Source: Microbacterium sp. SLBN-146 (GTDB lineage: Bacteria > Actinomycetota > Actinomycetes > Actinomycetales > Microbacteriaceae). Taken from it: a stretch of 64,000 nucleotides of DNA. The notes below the pieces were generated by a model, which was not told the origin of the DNA, made no database searches, and worked only from the letters and a program-made list of their open reading frames with translations. Below, in pieces: positions 1 through 8,838 of this stretch. Made by a program: the position numbers and the translations under genes. Each line of letters starts with the position of its first letter. Positions within the stretch are counted from its first letter, which is position 1. The stretch lies in contig NZ_VFMR01000001.1 of NCBI RefSeq assembly GCF_006715145.1, positions 558,001 through 622,000 on the forward strand, written 5' to 3'.

Positions 1-1068
1 CGCCAAGGCGGCGAAGAGCACGTCGGCGGCATCCGTTACGGGGAGCACCCGATCTGCCCCGGGGCCCGAGCCGTATCGCGTCGGGTACTGCACGAAGACG
101 ATGTCCTCGTACGGCACGTCCTTCACAGCCATCGCGATCTGCGCCATGAGCGTCGGGTTGGCGAGCGACTGGCTGAGCGTCAGCTGCCCCTGCGTCACCT
201 GCGAGATCGCCGTCGTGGCGAGGTTGAACAGCACGGGAGGGTTCGCCAACACCCCGTCGCTCTGGAGCTTCCGCACCATCGACGACATGAACTGCTGCTG
301 GTTCGAGATCCGGCCGAGGTCGGACCCGTCGCCGATCCCGTGACGGATGCGCAGGAACTGCAGCGCCTGCGCGCCCTCGAGCGTGTGCGCCCCCTCGGTC
401 AGCTGAAGTCCCGTGTGCGGGTCGTTGATCTCGCCCGCGACGCAGACGTCGACGCCTCCGATGGCATCCGACATGTTGATGACGCCCGTCCAGCGGATGG
501 ATGCCGCGAACTGGATGTCGATGCCGGTCAGTTCCTCGATCGTCTTCACGGTGCACGGCAGCCCCCCGTACATGTACGACGCGTTGAGCATCTGCGCACT
601 CATGGCGGAGTAGTCGCCGCTGCCGTCCTCGCGCGGACACGCCGGGATCGGCACGATCATGTCACGCGGGAACGACACGACGGTCACTCGCCGGGGCTCA
701 TCCGAGATGTGCACGAGCATGGTGACGTCGTTGCGCTCGCCCTCGGTATCCCCGTTCTGACACGCCCCCGAGAGCGCCGCGTTCGGTCCGTCGCACGAGT
801 CGGTCCCCGTCACGAGCAGATTCACGCCACCCTCGATGGCGCCGAGCGAAGGAGGGATCACCTCGTCGGGATCGAGCACGACGGCGTTGTCGCCGACGGT
901 CTGCGCGGCGTTCCACAGCGCGAAGGCACCGACGCCTCCCGCGCTCACCCCGACGACGGCGAGCAGGACGCCGAGGATCACGAGCACAGTGACGAGCGGA
1001 TGCCGCGAACGCAGCCGCCCGTGGCGCGCCACAGTATCGCGGCCCTGCGGCCGCACCGCCGACGACAT
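1..1068 (-). CDS. LCP (LytR-CpsA-Psr) family protein, 3' end cut by the window edge
   Basis: Reading the minus strand from the ATG at 1068 gives an open frame to the window edge (356 codons visible). LCP proteins transfer lipid-linked glycopolymers onto peptidoglycan at the outer membrane face. Visible features are a short basic cytoplasmic N-terminus, one transmembrane segment (about residues 21-45), then the LCP core with NLLVTGTDSC, the catalytic-type VSFPRDMIVPIP segment, an IGGVDVCV strand and an LRIRHGIGDGSDLGRISNQQ segment containing the phosphate-binding arginines. The start shares one base with the stop of the upstream LCP gene (TGATG), so translation is probably coupled. The two copies are clearly paralogous. 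The family call is firm; the polymer transferred is unknown. Confidence 0.9.
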   Translation of the reverse strand, partial: MSSAVRPQGRDTVARHGRLRSRHPLVTVLVILGVLLAVVGVSAGGVGAFALWNAAQTVGDNAVVLDPDEVIPPSLGAIEGGVNLLVTGTDSCDGPNAALSGACQNGDTEGERNDVTMLVHISDEPRRVTVVSFPRDMIVPIPACPREDGSGDYSAMSAQMLNASYMYGGLPCTVKTIEELTGIDIQFAASIRWTGVINMSDAIGGVDVCVAGEINDPHTGLQLTEGAHTLEGAQALQFLRIRHGIGDGSDLGRISNQQQFMSSMVRKLQSDGVLANPPVLFNLATTAISQVTQGQLTLSQSLANPTLMAQIAMAVKDVPYEDIVFVQYPTRYGSGPGADRVLPVTDAADVLFAALA

Positions 1069-2348
1069 CAACCGCTCGTCCGGAGGTTTCCGGCGGAACA
1101 GGTCTGGTCGGCCGCCGAAGTGCCCGGAATCGAGTCCGGAAGCTGAACGACGGCTTCGTCGACGGGCGGCGCCGACTCCGTGGCATCCGGATCAGGCGCC
1201 GTCGTCTCGGTCGGAGCCGGGGACTCCGACGGGTCGACCGTCACGACGCCGCCTCCGCGGTTCGGGTCGTTCGTGACGGCGATCGGCTCGTTGGCCGCGA
1301 GCGCCGCCCACAGCTGGTCGGCCGCCGCATAGTTCGGGACGACGCGGTTGGGATCGGCGGGATCCGTGTTGACGGGATACTGCACGAACACGATCTGGTC
1401 GAACGGCACGTCCTTGACGGCGAGCCCGATCTGCGCGAGCGTCACGGGGTTCGTGAGGCTCTCGCTGAGGGTCACGTTGTCGACGGCGGTCACGGCGAGG
1501 CGATAGAGCTGACCGAAGTCGCTCAGCACCTCCTCGCTCACGAGCTTTCGGGCCAGACGCGACATGTACTGCTGCTGGTTCGAGATACGAGCGAGGTCGC
1601 TGCCGTTCTCGAGGCCGTGGCGGGTGCGGAGGAACTGCAGCGCTTCCATGCCCTGCACGTTGCGCATACCGGCGGGCCAGTCGATGCCCGTGTAGCGGTC
1701 GCGGATGCCGCCGTTGCCGATGCACACGTCGACGCCGCCGATCGCGTCGGTGATGTTGATGACGTTTCCGAAGCTGACCTTCGCCGCCATCGGGATGCTC
1801 TGCTCACTCAGCGCCGAGATGGTCTTCGCGACACACGACAGCCCGCCGTAGGACCACGCCGAGTTGATCTGCTGCTTGCTCATGGCACCGGTCGACGATC
1901 CGTCCTCGCGTGTGCAGGAGGGGATCGGAACCATGAGGTCGCGCGGGAACGACACGACCGTCACGCGTCGGGGGTTGTTCGAGATGTGCACGAGCATGTT
2001 GACGTCGTTGAGCTGCCCCTCGGCGTCGGCACCCGTGCAGCGCTCGCCGAACATGTACGCGTACTCGGGTTCGCACTCATCCGTGCCGACGACGAGCAGA
2101 TCGACGCCTGTCTCGATCGCGCCGATGTCGGGCGGAACGGCATCCTGACCCTCGAGCTCCACCGCCTCGGAGGCGACGCCAGCCGTCAGGTCGATCGCGG
2201 CATAGGCGGCGACGCCACCTACTGACACCAGGGCGACAGCCGCGACGATCCCCACGATCTTGAGCAGGAAGGTTGCGGGATGCGGCGACGAGAGGGCGCC
2301 GTGACGGGCCACGGTGCGGCGGCGGCCGCGCGGGGTCGTCTTCGTCAC
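1068..2348 (-). CDS. LCP (LytR-CpsA-Psr) family cell-wall glycopolymer transferase
   Basis: About 426 residues. A membrane-anchored LCP phosphotransferase, expected to attach teichoic-acid-like or arabinogalactan-like polymers to peptidoglycan. It has a basic N-terminus, a TM helix (about residues 25-50), an LCP domain with LLVVGTDECE, VVSFPRDLMVPIPS and an FLRTRHGLENGSDLARISNQ segment, and a C-terminal Pro/Thr/Asp-rich tail (about residues 360-410) not needed for catalysis. I chose the GTG at 2348 because AGAGGA lies about seven bases upstream; an in-frame upstream ATG at 2393 has no such site and would nearly touch the tRNA. It overlaps the next LCP gene by one base. Tandem LCP genes are common in Actinobacteria. 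Confidence 0.92.
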   Translation of the reverse strand: MTKTTPRGRRRTVARHGALSSPHPATFLLKIVGIVAAVALVSVGGVAAYAAIDLTAGVASEAVELEGQDAVPPDIGAIETGVDLLVVGTDECEPEYAYMFGERCTGADAEGQLNDVNMLVHISNNPRRVTVVSFPRDLMVPIPSCTREDGSSTGAMSKQQINSAWSYGGLSCVAKTISALSEQSIPMAAKVSFGNVINITDAIGGVDVCIGNGGIRDRYTGIDWPAGMRNVQGMEALQFLRTRHGLENGSDLARISNQQQYMSRLARKLVSEEVLSDFGQLYRLAVTAVDNVTLSESLTNPVTLAQIGLAVKDVPFDQIVFVQYPVNTDPADPNRVVPNYAAADQLWAALAANEPIAVTNDPNRGGGVVTVDPSESPAPTETTAPDPDATESAPPVDEAVVQLPDSIPGTSAADQTCSAGNLRTSG

Positions 2349-2404
2349 AGGGGTCCTCTCGAGGGTCGAAGTCAGGCCCGCTCCCCTACGCACACCTCAC
2401 CTTG

Positions 2405-2489
2405 CGGAGGGTGTGGGATTCGAACCCACGGGACATTGCTGCCCACTGGTTTTCAAGACCAGGTCCATCGGCCGCTCGGACAACCCTCC
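2405..2489 (-). tRNA. tRNA-Ser (anticodon TGA)
   Basis: The reverse complement folds as a class II tRNA. The 7-bp acceptor stem pairs GGAGGGT (2489-2483) with ACCCTCC (2412-2406), with discriminator G at 2405. The anticodon stem is CTGGT/ACCAG around the loop CTTGAAA, giving TGA (reads UCA/UCG-type serine codons). A long variable arm and a T-loop with GGTTCGAATCC are present. Length is 85 nt; CCA is not encoded. It lies about 55 bases upstream of the LCP gene on the same strand and about 1.1 kb from serS, the enzyme that charges it. Confidence 0.96.
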
Positions 2490-2625
2490 CGACAGGAGCC
2501 GGAGCACCCGTCGAACGGCGTCGAGTCTAGCCGACACATGGTCGGAGTCATTCTCGCAACGACGGCTGGACGAGTCCTGTATCTCGGCTTTGCGCCCGCG
2601 GCGTGTCTCGCGCGGCATCCTGTCT

Positions 2626-2688
2626 CGCTCACTTGTCGCGAGTGGTGGGATGCCGCGAGCGCGGGCCGCCCTTTGAGACAAGTGAGCG
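2626..2688. repeat. Inverted repeat with 12-bp arms and a 39-nt spacer (element A)
   Basis: Left arm CGCTCACTTGTC (2626-2637) and right arm GACAAGTGAGCG (2677-2688) are perfect inverse complements separated by exactly 39 nt. The 220-base gap between the tRNA-Ser and the HAD gene holds nothing else I can recognise. Three other intergenic elements in this window (55392-55452, 57452-57514, 58618-58678) have the same spacer length. It lies just beyond the 3' end of the minus-strand HAD gene, so a terminator role is possible, although no U-tract follows. Confidence 0.75.
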
Positions 2689-2709
2689 GAGAGAGCAGCG
2701 CGCGGGGGA

Positions 2710-3612
2710 TCAGAGGGCGCGGAGGATGGCGGCGACGCCGCCGACCTGGACCGACGTGGTCAGTTCGCCCGCGGCATCCCGAACCTCTTGCGGGCCCTGC
2801 TCCATCGCGACAGCGCGACCACCGTTCTCGAGCGCCCAGCGGAACATGCCGACATCGTTGCGCCCGTCACCGATGACGAGCACGTGCTGCGGATCGATCC
2901 CGAGGTTCGTGCGCACGAGCTCGAGGCCCGTGCTCTTGTCGACGCCCTGCGGCGCGATGTCGAGCCACGCCGACCAGCCGACGGAGTACGACACCTGATG
3001 GAGGCCGATCCGCGAGACGAGGTCGACGAACTCACCCTCCCCCTGCTCGGGCGCGACCACGACGACGCGGCACACCGGCTGCGCCCCGAGCTCTTCGAAC
3101 GGCACTCGTGCCGCCTCGACGAGGTTCCAGTCCTCGAGGTACTCGGTGTAAAGGCGTCGCCCGTCGGGAAGCTCGACGAGGTAGCGCGCGTCGGGCAGGT
3201 GCTCACGCAGCAGCCGCAGCACTTCGGAGGCGTCGAACGTCTCGATGTGCCACCGCTCGTACTCGAGGTCGTCGGCATCGACCAGACGCAGGACGACGGC
3301 ACCGTTCGAGCAGACGACGTACTCGGGGGCGATCTGGAGGACGCGAAGGATGCCGCGCGTGCCCTCCCAGCTGCGGCCCGTCGCGATCATGACCTCGTGG
3401 CCCGCCTGCCGGGCGTGCTCGACGGCGTCCACGACGCCGGGGCTCAGGCTCTCGTCCTCGAGCAGAACCGTTCCGTCGATGTCGAGGGCGATGAGCAGCC
3501 GCTCGACGGGCGCCGACGAATCCTCGGTCTCGCGCACGACCTCCTCGACGATCTCGGTCGCTTCGTCGCGACCGACGACCTCGACCTCGCCCGTCTCGGG
3601 AAGTCGGCTCAC
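2710..3612 (-). CDS. HAD-superfamily (Cof-type) phosphatase
   Basis: 300 residues. A cytosolic haloacid-dehalogenase-fold hydrolase, probably acting on a small phosphorylated metabolite. HAD motif I is LDIDGTVL (about residue 42, nucleophile Asp and general-acid Asp). Motif II lies near MIATGRSW, and motif IV is [12 protein letters not shown] (about residue 247). The region between matches the large C2 cap of Cof-type enzymes. The first 35 residues are acidic and Glu/Val-rich, outside the fold. The start is the GTG at 3612, whose GTGA overlaps the serS stop by four bases, so the gene is translationally coupled to serS. The substrate cannot be read from sequence. Confidence 0.88.
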   Translation of the reverse strand: MSRLPETGEVEVVGRDEATEIVEEVVRETEDSSAPVERLLIALDIDGTVLLEDESLSPGVVDAVEHARQAGHEVMIATGRSWEGTRGILRVLQIAPEYVVCSNGAVVLRLVDADDLEYERWHIETFDASEVLRLLREHLPDARYLVELPDGRRLYTEYLEDWNLVEAARVPFEELGAQPVCRVVVVAPEQGEGEFVDLVSRIGLHQVSYSVGWSAWLDIAPQGVDKSTGLELVRTNLGIDPQHVLVIGDGRNDVGMFRWALENGGRAVAMEQGPQEVRDAAGELTTSVQVGGVAAILRAL

Positions 3613-4874
3613 GCGATCGGCTCCATGACCTCGAGCCCGCCGAGGTACGGCCGGAGCACCTCGGGCACTGTCACGGAACCGTCGGCGCGCTGATGCGTTT
3701 CGAGGAGCGCCACGATCCAGCGGGTGGTCGCGAGCGTGCCGTTGAGCGTCGCGACGTGCTGCGTCTTCGCGCCGTCGGGGCGGTGACGGATGTCGAGCCG
3801 CCGCGCCTGATACGTCGTGCAGTTCGAGGTGCTCGTGAGCTCGCGGTACGCAGCCTGCGTCGGAACCCACGCCTCGACGTCGTACTTGCGTGCCGCGCTG
3901 GATCCGAGGTCGCCCGCCGCGACATCGATGACGCGGTAGCTCAAGCCGAGGTCCTGGAGGAGCTGTTCCTGCAGCCCGACGAGGCGCAGGTGCTCCTCCT
4001 CCGCGGCATCCGGAGCGGTGTAGACGAACATCTCCAGCTTGTTGAACTGGTGCACGCGGATGATGCCGCGCGTGTCCTTGCCGTACGACCCCGCTTCGCG
4101 CCGGTAGCACGTCGACCAGCCGGCGTAGCGCTTGGCGCCCGCACCGAGGTCGATGATCTCGTCCATGTGGTAACCCGCCAGCGGCACTTCGCTCGTGCCG
4201 ACGAGATAGAGGTCGTCGTCTTCGAGGTGGTAGACCTCGGCGGAGTGCTGACCGAGGAAGCCCGTGCCCCGCATGACCTCGGGACGCACGAGCGTCGGCG
4301 GAATGAGGGGGATGAAGCCGGCCTGGAGGGCACGATCGAGCGCGAGCGTCATGAGCGCGAGCTCGAGGCGCGCGCCGATTCCCGTGAGGAAGTAGAAGCG
4401 GCTGCCCGACACCTTCGTGCCGCGCTCCATGTCGATCGCGCCGAGCTTCTCACCGAGAGCCAGGTGGTCGAGGGGCTCGAAGTCGAACGCCGGCGGCTCG
4501 CCGTGCGTGCGCAACGTGACGAAGTCGTCCTCGCCACCCGCGGGGACGCCGTCGATGACGATGTTCTCGATCTTCGCGAGAGCTTCGTCGGATGCCGCTT
4601 CGGCCGCCGCTACCGCGTGCTGCGCCTCTTTCACGCGCTCACTCAGCTGCTTCGCCTCGGCGACGAGTGCGGCCTTCTCGTCCTTCGGCGCCTGCGCGAC
4701 GCGCTTGCCGTACGCGTTCTGCTCGGCGCGGAGCTCTTCGAACGCCGTGATCGCCGCGCGGCGCGCACGATCGGCTGCGAGAGCGTCGTCGACGGTGTCG
4801 GGCGACTCGCCGCGGGCTTCCTGCGAGCGCTTGACCAGCTCGGGATTATCACGGAGAACAGCGGGATCGATCAC
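3609..4874 (-). CDS. serS: Seryl-tRNA synthetase
   Basis: 421 residues, the usual length for bacterial SerRS. It charges tRNA-Ser with serine using ATP in the cytosol. The N-terminal arm (about residues 1-110) begins [12 protein letters not shown] and forms the antiparallel coiled coil that binds the tRNA long variable arm. The class II catalytic core shows motif 2 around [14 protein letters not shown] with the following FNKLEMF, and motif 3 around [15 protein letters not shown]. It overlaps the downstream HAD gene by four bases and is divergent from the lipid-kinase gene, with a 64-base gap. A tRNA-Ser gene is encoded nearby on the same strand. Confidence 0.98.
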   Translation of the reverse strand: MIDPAVLRDNPELVKRSQEARGESPDTVDDALAADRARRAAITAFEELRAEQNAYGKRVAQAPKDEKAALVAEAKQLSERVKEAQHAVAAAEAASDEALAKIENIVIDGVPAGGEDDFVTLRTHGEPPAFDFEPLDHLALGEKLGAIDMERGTKVSGSRFYFLTGIGARLELALMTLALDRALQAGFIPLIPPTLVRPEVMRGTGFLGQHSAEVYHLEDDDLYLVGTSEVPLAGYHMDEIIDLGAGAKRYAGWSTCYRREAGSYGKDTRGIIRVHQFNKLEMFVYTAPDAAEEEHLRLVGLQEQLLQDLGLSYRVIDVAAGDLGSSAARKYDVEAWVPTQAAYRELTSTSNCTTYQARRLDIRHRPDGAKTQHVATLNGTLATTRWIVALLETHQRADGSVTVPEVLRPYLGGLEVMEPIA

Positions 4875-4938
4875 CCGTCAATCCTCGCATGCCCGGTTCG
4901 CGGCGGCATCCGACCTTTCCGGGACTTACTCTGTACAC

Positions 4939-6105
4939 ATGGCGAGCGCCGACGATCACGACCGACCCGCGGACGCTCCCGATCCGGCCGAGGCGGCAGC
5001 GCCCGACGACGTGATCCGGGAGCCCGAGGACGTCGCCCCCGACCGCACCGACGACGAGGCAGAGGGCGAGGCGCGCCGCGTCGACGTCGAGGGCGAGCCG
5101 CAGCCGATCGAAGACGAGGGAAGGCCCAACCCGAAGGCAGCTCTCGTCTACAACCCGACGAAGGTCGACGCCGACGAGCTGCGCAAGACCGTGTCGGATC
5201 TTGCGGCGGAGGCGGGATGGTCCGAGCCCCTCTTCTATGAGACGACGGTGTCGGACCTGGGCGACGACGTCACGCGGCAGGCCCTGTCGGAGAACGTCGA
5301 CGTCGTGCTCGTCGCGGGCGGCGATGGCACCGTGCGCGCTGTCTCGGAGGCGATGTCCGGCTCGGGCGTGCGCCTTTCCATCGTGCCGAGCGGAACGGGC
5401 AACCTCCTCGCCCGCAACCTGCGGCTCCCGCTGACCGAGCCCGACACCATGATCCGGGCGGCCTTCGACGGCGACACACTCCCGATGGACGTCGGCTGGG
5501 CGAAGATCCGCCGCGCCGACGGCGAGCGCGCGGAGCACGCGTTCGTGGTCATGGGAGGCATCGGACTGGATGCCGCGATGATCGCCAACACCAACCCGAC
5601 CCTCAAGAAGACGGTGGGCTGGGTCGCGTACGTCGATGGTGCGGCGCGTTCGCTCGCGAGCGCCAAGCCGTTCCGTGTCATGTACCAGCTCGCCGGCCGA
5701 CGCCTGCACTCGGCGCGCGTGCAGAGCATCCTGTTCGCCAACTGCGGTTCGCTGCCCGCGGGTCTCGAGCTCGTTCCGGATGCCTCGATCTCGGACGGCC
5801 AGCTCGACATCGTGATCTTCCAGCCCAAGGGCGCCTTCGGCTGGATCTTCGTGTGGCGTCGCGTGGCATGGGACAACAGCTTCCTCCGCCGCTTCCGCGC
5901 CGGACGCCGCGTGCTCTCGCTGCGCACGAAGGACAACTCCGTCATCTATTCGCGCGGGACCGGCATCGAGATCGGCACGAGCGAGCCGCATCCCGTCCAG
6001 CTCGACGGCGACGAGTTCGGCGAGGCGATCGAAGTCGACACCCACGTCGACGCAGGCGCCCTTCTCATCGCGATCCCGAAGGATCACGACACCTCGGGGC
6101 TGTAA
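4939..6105 (+). CDS. Diacylglycerol/sphingosine kinase-like lipid kinase
   Basis: 388 residues. Family members phosphorylate diacylglycerol or related lipids at the membrane surface using ATP. Residues 1-65 are an acidic, Asp/Glu/Pro-rich low-complexity extension. The DAGK catalytic domain follows, with NPTKV, the nucleotide-binding GGDGTVRAV (about residue 126) and PSGTGNLLARNL, then the C-terminal beta-sandwich ending near IAIPKDHDTSGL. The ATG at 4939 is the first plausible start after a stretch of unrelated shadow sequence. No Shine-Dalgarno site is evident, so a leaderless transcript or a later start near 5011 is possible. A GC-rich array follows immediately after its stop. Confidence 0.88.
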   Translation: MASADDHDRPADAPDPAEAAAPDDVIREPEDVAPDRTDDEAEGEARRVDVEGEPQPIEDEGRPNPKAALVYNPTKVDADELRKTVSDLAAEAGWSEPLFYETTVSDLGDDVTRQALSENVDVVLVAGGDGTVRAVSEAMSGSGVRLSIVPSGTGNLLARNLRLPLTEPDTMIRAAFDGDTLPMDVGWAKIRRADGERAEHAFVVMGGIGLDAAMIANTNPTLKKTVGWVAYVDGAARSLASAKPFRVMYQLAGRRLHSARVQSILFANCGSLPAGLELVPDASISDGQLDIVIFQPKGAFGWIFVWRRVAWDNSFLRRFRAGRRVLSLRTKDNSVIYSRGTGIEIGTSEPHPVQLDGDEFGEAIEVDTHVDAGALLIAIPKDHDTSGL

Positions 6106-6847
6106 CCTCGCGGCATCCGCCTGGCGGGGGTCGGCGGGGCGGGGCGCGGTTCGGCCGGGTGGGGCGCAGATCGGCGCGGCGGGGCCCGGTTCGGCGCCGC
6201 GGGGCGGGGGTCGGTTCAGCCAGGCGCGGCTCGGCGCGGCGGGGCGCGGTTCGGCGCGGCGGGGTGCGGTTCGGCCGGGCGGGGCGCAGTTCGGCCAGGC
6301 GGGGCGCGGGTTTTCCGCCCCGAAGCGCCAGGACGCGCCCCAAGCCCGCAGGATGGCACACGCGGGGCACGCCCGCCTGGGGCGCGGGTCGGCCCCTCGC
6401 AGCATCCGCCACCCACCCCGAGGCTCAGTTCGGCGATGCCGCGCGAGCGGGGCGCAATTCGGCGGCACGGGGCACGAGTTTTGCGCCCCGATCCGCCAAG
6501 ACGCTCCCCAAACCCGCACGGGCCCGCACCGGCCCGCACCGGGGCGCAGAACGCCCACCCCAGGCAACGGGTCGGCCCCTCGCAGCATCCGCCACCCACC
6601 CCGTGGCGCAGTTCGGCGATGCCGCGCGAGCGGGGCGCAATTCGGCGGCACGGGGCACGAGTTTTGCGCCCCGATCAGCCAAGACGCGCCCCAAACCCGC
6701 ACGACACCGCACCGGGGCGCAGAACGCCCGCCCGAGGCACCGCTCGGCATCCGCCACCCACCCCGGGGCGCAGAACAGCCGCCCGGGGCGCGAAACACCC
6801 GCCCCAAAGCCCCGGAACTCGCCCCACACCGGCGCATCGCGCCCAAA
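6106..6847. repeat. GC-rich intergenic repeat array 1, no gene
   Basis: About 740 bases between two convergent genes, built from G/C-rich words such as GGGGCGCAGTTCGGC. The first half (6106-6340) is a degenerate run of about 15-20 base units. From 6386 a long direct repeat appears: 6386-6527 and 6569-6710 are almost identical, with a period of 183 bases, and a third partial copy starts near 6746. A core GAGTTTTGCGCCCCGAT occurs near 6475 and 6658, with a variant near 6310. Long open frames exist on both strands, but they are compositional artefacts: every frame reads as Arg/Pro/Gly-rich low complexity. The same core is found in the array at 28094-28790. Confidence 0.8.
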
Positions 6848-6896
6848 CGAACGAAGCCGGCATGCCCCCGGGTGGGGAGCATGCCGGCTCGTTCGG
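6848..6896 (-). terminator. Strong stem-loop after the ThuA gene
   Basis: AGCCGGCATGC (6855-6865) pairs with GCATGCCGGCT (6879-6889). CGAACGA and CGTTCG extend the stem outward with a single bulged A. It sits nine bases beyond the stop of the minus-strand ThuA gene and separates that gene from the repeat array. No clear U-tract is visible, which is usual for terminators in high-GC Actinobacteria. Confidence 0.75.
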
Positions 6897-6904
6897 CGAC
6901 CGGG

Positions 6905-8620
6905 TCAGCCCGTGACCACGACCTTCTTCGTCAGGGTCGTCGACCAGCCGGACAGATCGGACACGCTCACGCGGACGGTGTACTCACCCGGCGCGAGGTT
7001 CGTCGGGAGGGCGTACGAGCCTGCCCACGTCGTCGATCCGATGGCACTGGATCCCGACGTCGAACCGAGCGCCTTCAGTATCGTCGCGTTGTTCGCGTCG
7101 TAGAGGTTCGCCGCGATCCGGTTCATGCCGCTGCCGTCGCTCGCCGACAGACCGACGGATGCCGCAGCACCGCGCACCACCGAGGCCGGCGCATCCACGG
7201 TCAGCGCCGGGCGCTTCGTGTCGATGAAGAACGACTTCAGATGCGCGCCGCCGGCCGAGACGGAGTTGCCGACGCCGTCGGTGGCGAGCACCGTGACGCC
7301 GTAGCGACCGTCGGGGAACTGGGATGCCGGGACGGATGTCGACCACACACCGTTCAGGACAGGCACCTCGATGTTCGTGAGGAAGCCGTCGAGCTTGCCG
7401 TTGTCCTTGAGCTTGCGGACGTGCACGGTGACCTCGTCGATGCCCGATCCGGCGTCGGCCGCCGTGCCGGTGATGACGATGTTTCCGCGCTGGACCGAGT
7501 CGACCGCGGGGGACGTGATGCGGATGTCGGGGCCCGTGGCGTCTCCGGACATACCGCGCTGCCACTCGACGAGGTCGTCGATCTTCTCGACGAGCGTCGT
7601 GTTTCCGAGCGCACCCGCGGTCTCCTGCGTCTGGCGCAGGGTCTTCGCGGCGGCAACGTGGTCCTTCGCGTCGGCCGAGACCTTCGCGGCGTCGAGCCCT
7701 GCCCGGACGGCCGCGACGGTCGACGCATTGCCGTCGGCGGCGACACCGTCGACGATGCCCCCGACCTCACGGAACGTGACGCAGTCGCCACCGCCGGTGA
7801 CGAGACCCGCGGTCCACTGGATGCCCTTGAGGATGTGCGAGAGGAAGAGGGGGTCGGTCCACGAGGCATCCGTGTGTCCGGCACCTTCGTACCAGCTGCG
7901 GCCACCCTCGAAGTTCTTGCACCATGCGAGGGGGTGGTCGGCGCCCATGCGTCCGTTGCCGGGGTTGTAGGTCGACTCGTCGAGCGTGATGAGGACGTGC
8001 ACGTCGTCGCGCGGGTTCGTCGTGAAGTTGTACCACTCGTCGAAACGGACCCACTCCGCGGGGAGCATCGTCGTGGACGGGTGGGTCGGGTTCTCGACTC
8101 GCATCGTCGCGGTCTGCTGCTGCGGGTGGTTGCGGAAGCGCGCGCCGCCGCCGGTCAGCTGGCTGTACCAGGGAATGGCGTGCATCGTGTCGGTCGCGGC
8201 GTGGAGGCCGACGTATCCGCCGCCGGAGCGGATGTAGCCCTGGAACGCGGCGAGCTCGGTGTCGTTGAGCAGACGCGGGCGTGCGGGGTCCATGTTGTTC
8301 GTGCCGTCGACGGGGGACGCGAAGATGATCGTCGCGTACTTCTGCAGGTCGGCGGTCGTCGTGAACGGCGTCGAGGGCAGGGTGACGGATGCCTGGGCGG
8401 GATCCCACACGTCCACGGTGAAGCCGTTCTGCTGACCGAGCAGTGTGAGGGCGTTCGTCGTGTCGTCGATGTGGGAGTGGCGGAAGCCGAGCGTCTTGCC
8501 GACGACCAGCACCTTGTAGGGGTCTTCTTCGGCGGCCGCGGGCACGGCCGCGATCCCGAGACTGGCGGCCACCCCCACCGCCGCAGTGATGGACAACGCT
8601 CTGAGCGATCTGGATCTCAC
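6905..8620 (-). CDS. Secreted ThuA-domain protein with C-terminal Ig-like repeats
   Basis: 571 residues. A Sec signal peptide (about 1-30, ending near AVPAAAEE) indicates export. A ThuA/trehalose-utilisation domain (class I glutamine-amidotransferase-like fold) follows at about 35-270, with YKVLVVGKTLGFRH, the GGGYVGLHAATD strand-loop and HPLAWCKNF. A helical Ala-rich linker (about 275-350) leads to two Ig-like beta-sandwich modules (about 358-465 and 470-571), the last containing RIAANLYDANN, which recurs in the esterase at 19486. GTG start at 8620, preceded by AAGGAGAG. It is monocistronic, with its own promoter and terminator. ThuA proteins occur in secreted glycan-related proteins, but the activity is unproven. 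Confidence 0.85.
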   Translation of the reverse strand: MRSRSLRALSITAAVGVAASLGIAAVPAAAEEDPYKVLVVGKTLGFRHSHIDDTTNALTLLGQQNGFTVDVWDPAQASVTLPSTPFTTTADLQKYATIIFASPVDGTNNMDPARPRLLNDTELAAFQGYIRSGGGYVGLHAATDTMHAIPWYSQLTGGGARFRNHPQQQTATMRVENPTHPSTTMLPAEWVRFDEWYNFTTNPRDDVHVLITLDESTYNPGNGRMGADHPLAWCKNFEGGRSWYEGAGHTDASWTDPLFLSHILKGIQWTAGLVTGGGDCVTFREVGGIVDGVAADGNASTVAAVRAGLDAAKVSADAKDHVAAAKTLRQTQETAGALGNTTLVEKIDDLVEWQRGMSGDATGPDIRITSPAVDSVQRGNIVITGTAADAGSGIDEVTVHVRKLKDNGKLDGFLTNIEVPVLNGVWSTSVPASQFPDGRYGVTVLATDGVGNSVSAGGAHLKSFFIDTKRPALTVDAPASVVRGAAASVGLSASDGSGMNRIAANLYDANNATILKALGSTSGSSAIGSTTWAGSYALPTNLAPGEYTVRVSVSDLSGWSTTLTKKVVVTG

Positions 8621-8695
8621 GGGTCTTTCTCTCCTTCGAGTGGACCGATGTCGCTGGCGACGGGATATGTTGCCTGACGCGACTTATTCGTGGGA

Positions 8696-8725
8696 ACTCT
8701 ATTCCGAGTAACAGTGCAATGTCAA
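8696..8725 (-). promoter_or_regulatory. Sigma-70-type promoter of the ThuA gene
   Basis: On the minus strand TTGACA (8725-8720) is followed, after 18 bases, by TAGAGT (8701-8696). The start codon is about 75 bases further on. The -35 is a perfect consensus match, which is unusual in this GC-rich window. Confidence 0.65.
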
Positions 8726-8838
8726 CGGCTCCGTAGCGTTAGATGCCTGGCGATCTGCCAGCTTTTGCCGGTTGCTAATCAGAAGTGCCCCGGTGCAGGT
8801 ACGCGTGGACTCACGTGGAACACCCGCACCTCGAGGAC

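Noticed and set aside
1617..2225. Plus-strand 202-residue frame over the LCP gene
   Set aside because: It is antisense to a clear LCP protein and lacks any protein-like motif.
2520..2560. CCGACACATGGTCGG dyad near the tRNA
   Set aside because: Short and in GC-rich DNA; likely by chance.
6386..6710. CRISPR array at the repeats
   Set aside because: Repeats are about 140 bases with few copies and no short unique spacers; no cas genes are nearby.
6106..6904. Long open frames on both strands across the first GC-rich array
   Set aside because: All frames are open because of extreme GC content; the products are Arg/Pro/Gly-rich repeats with no domain, and the nucleotide repeat explains the peptide repeat.
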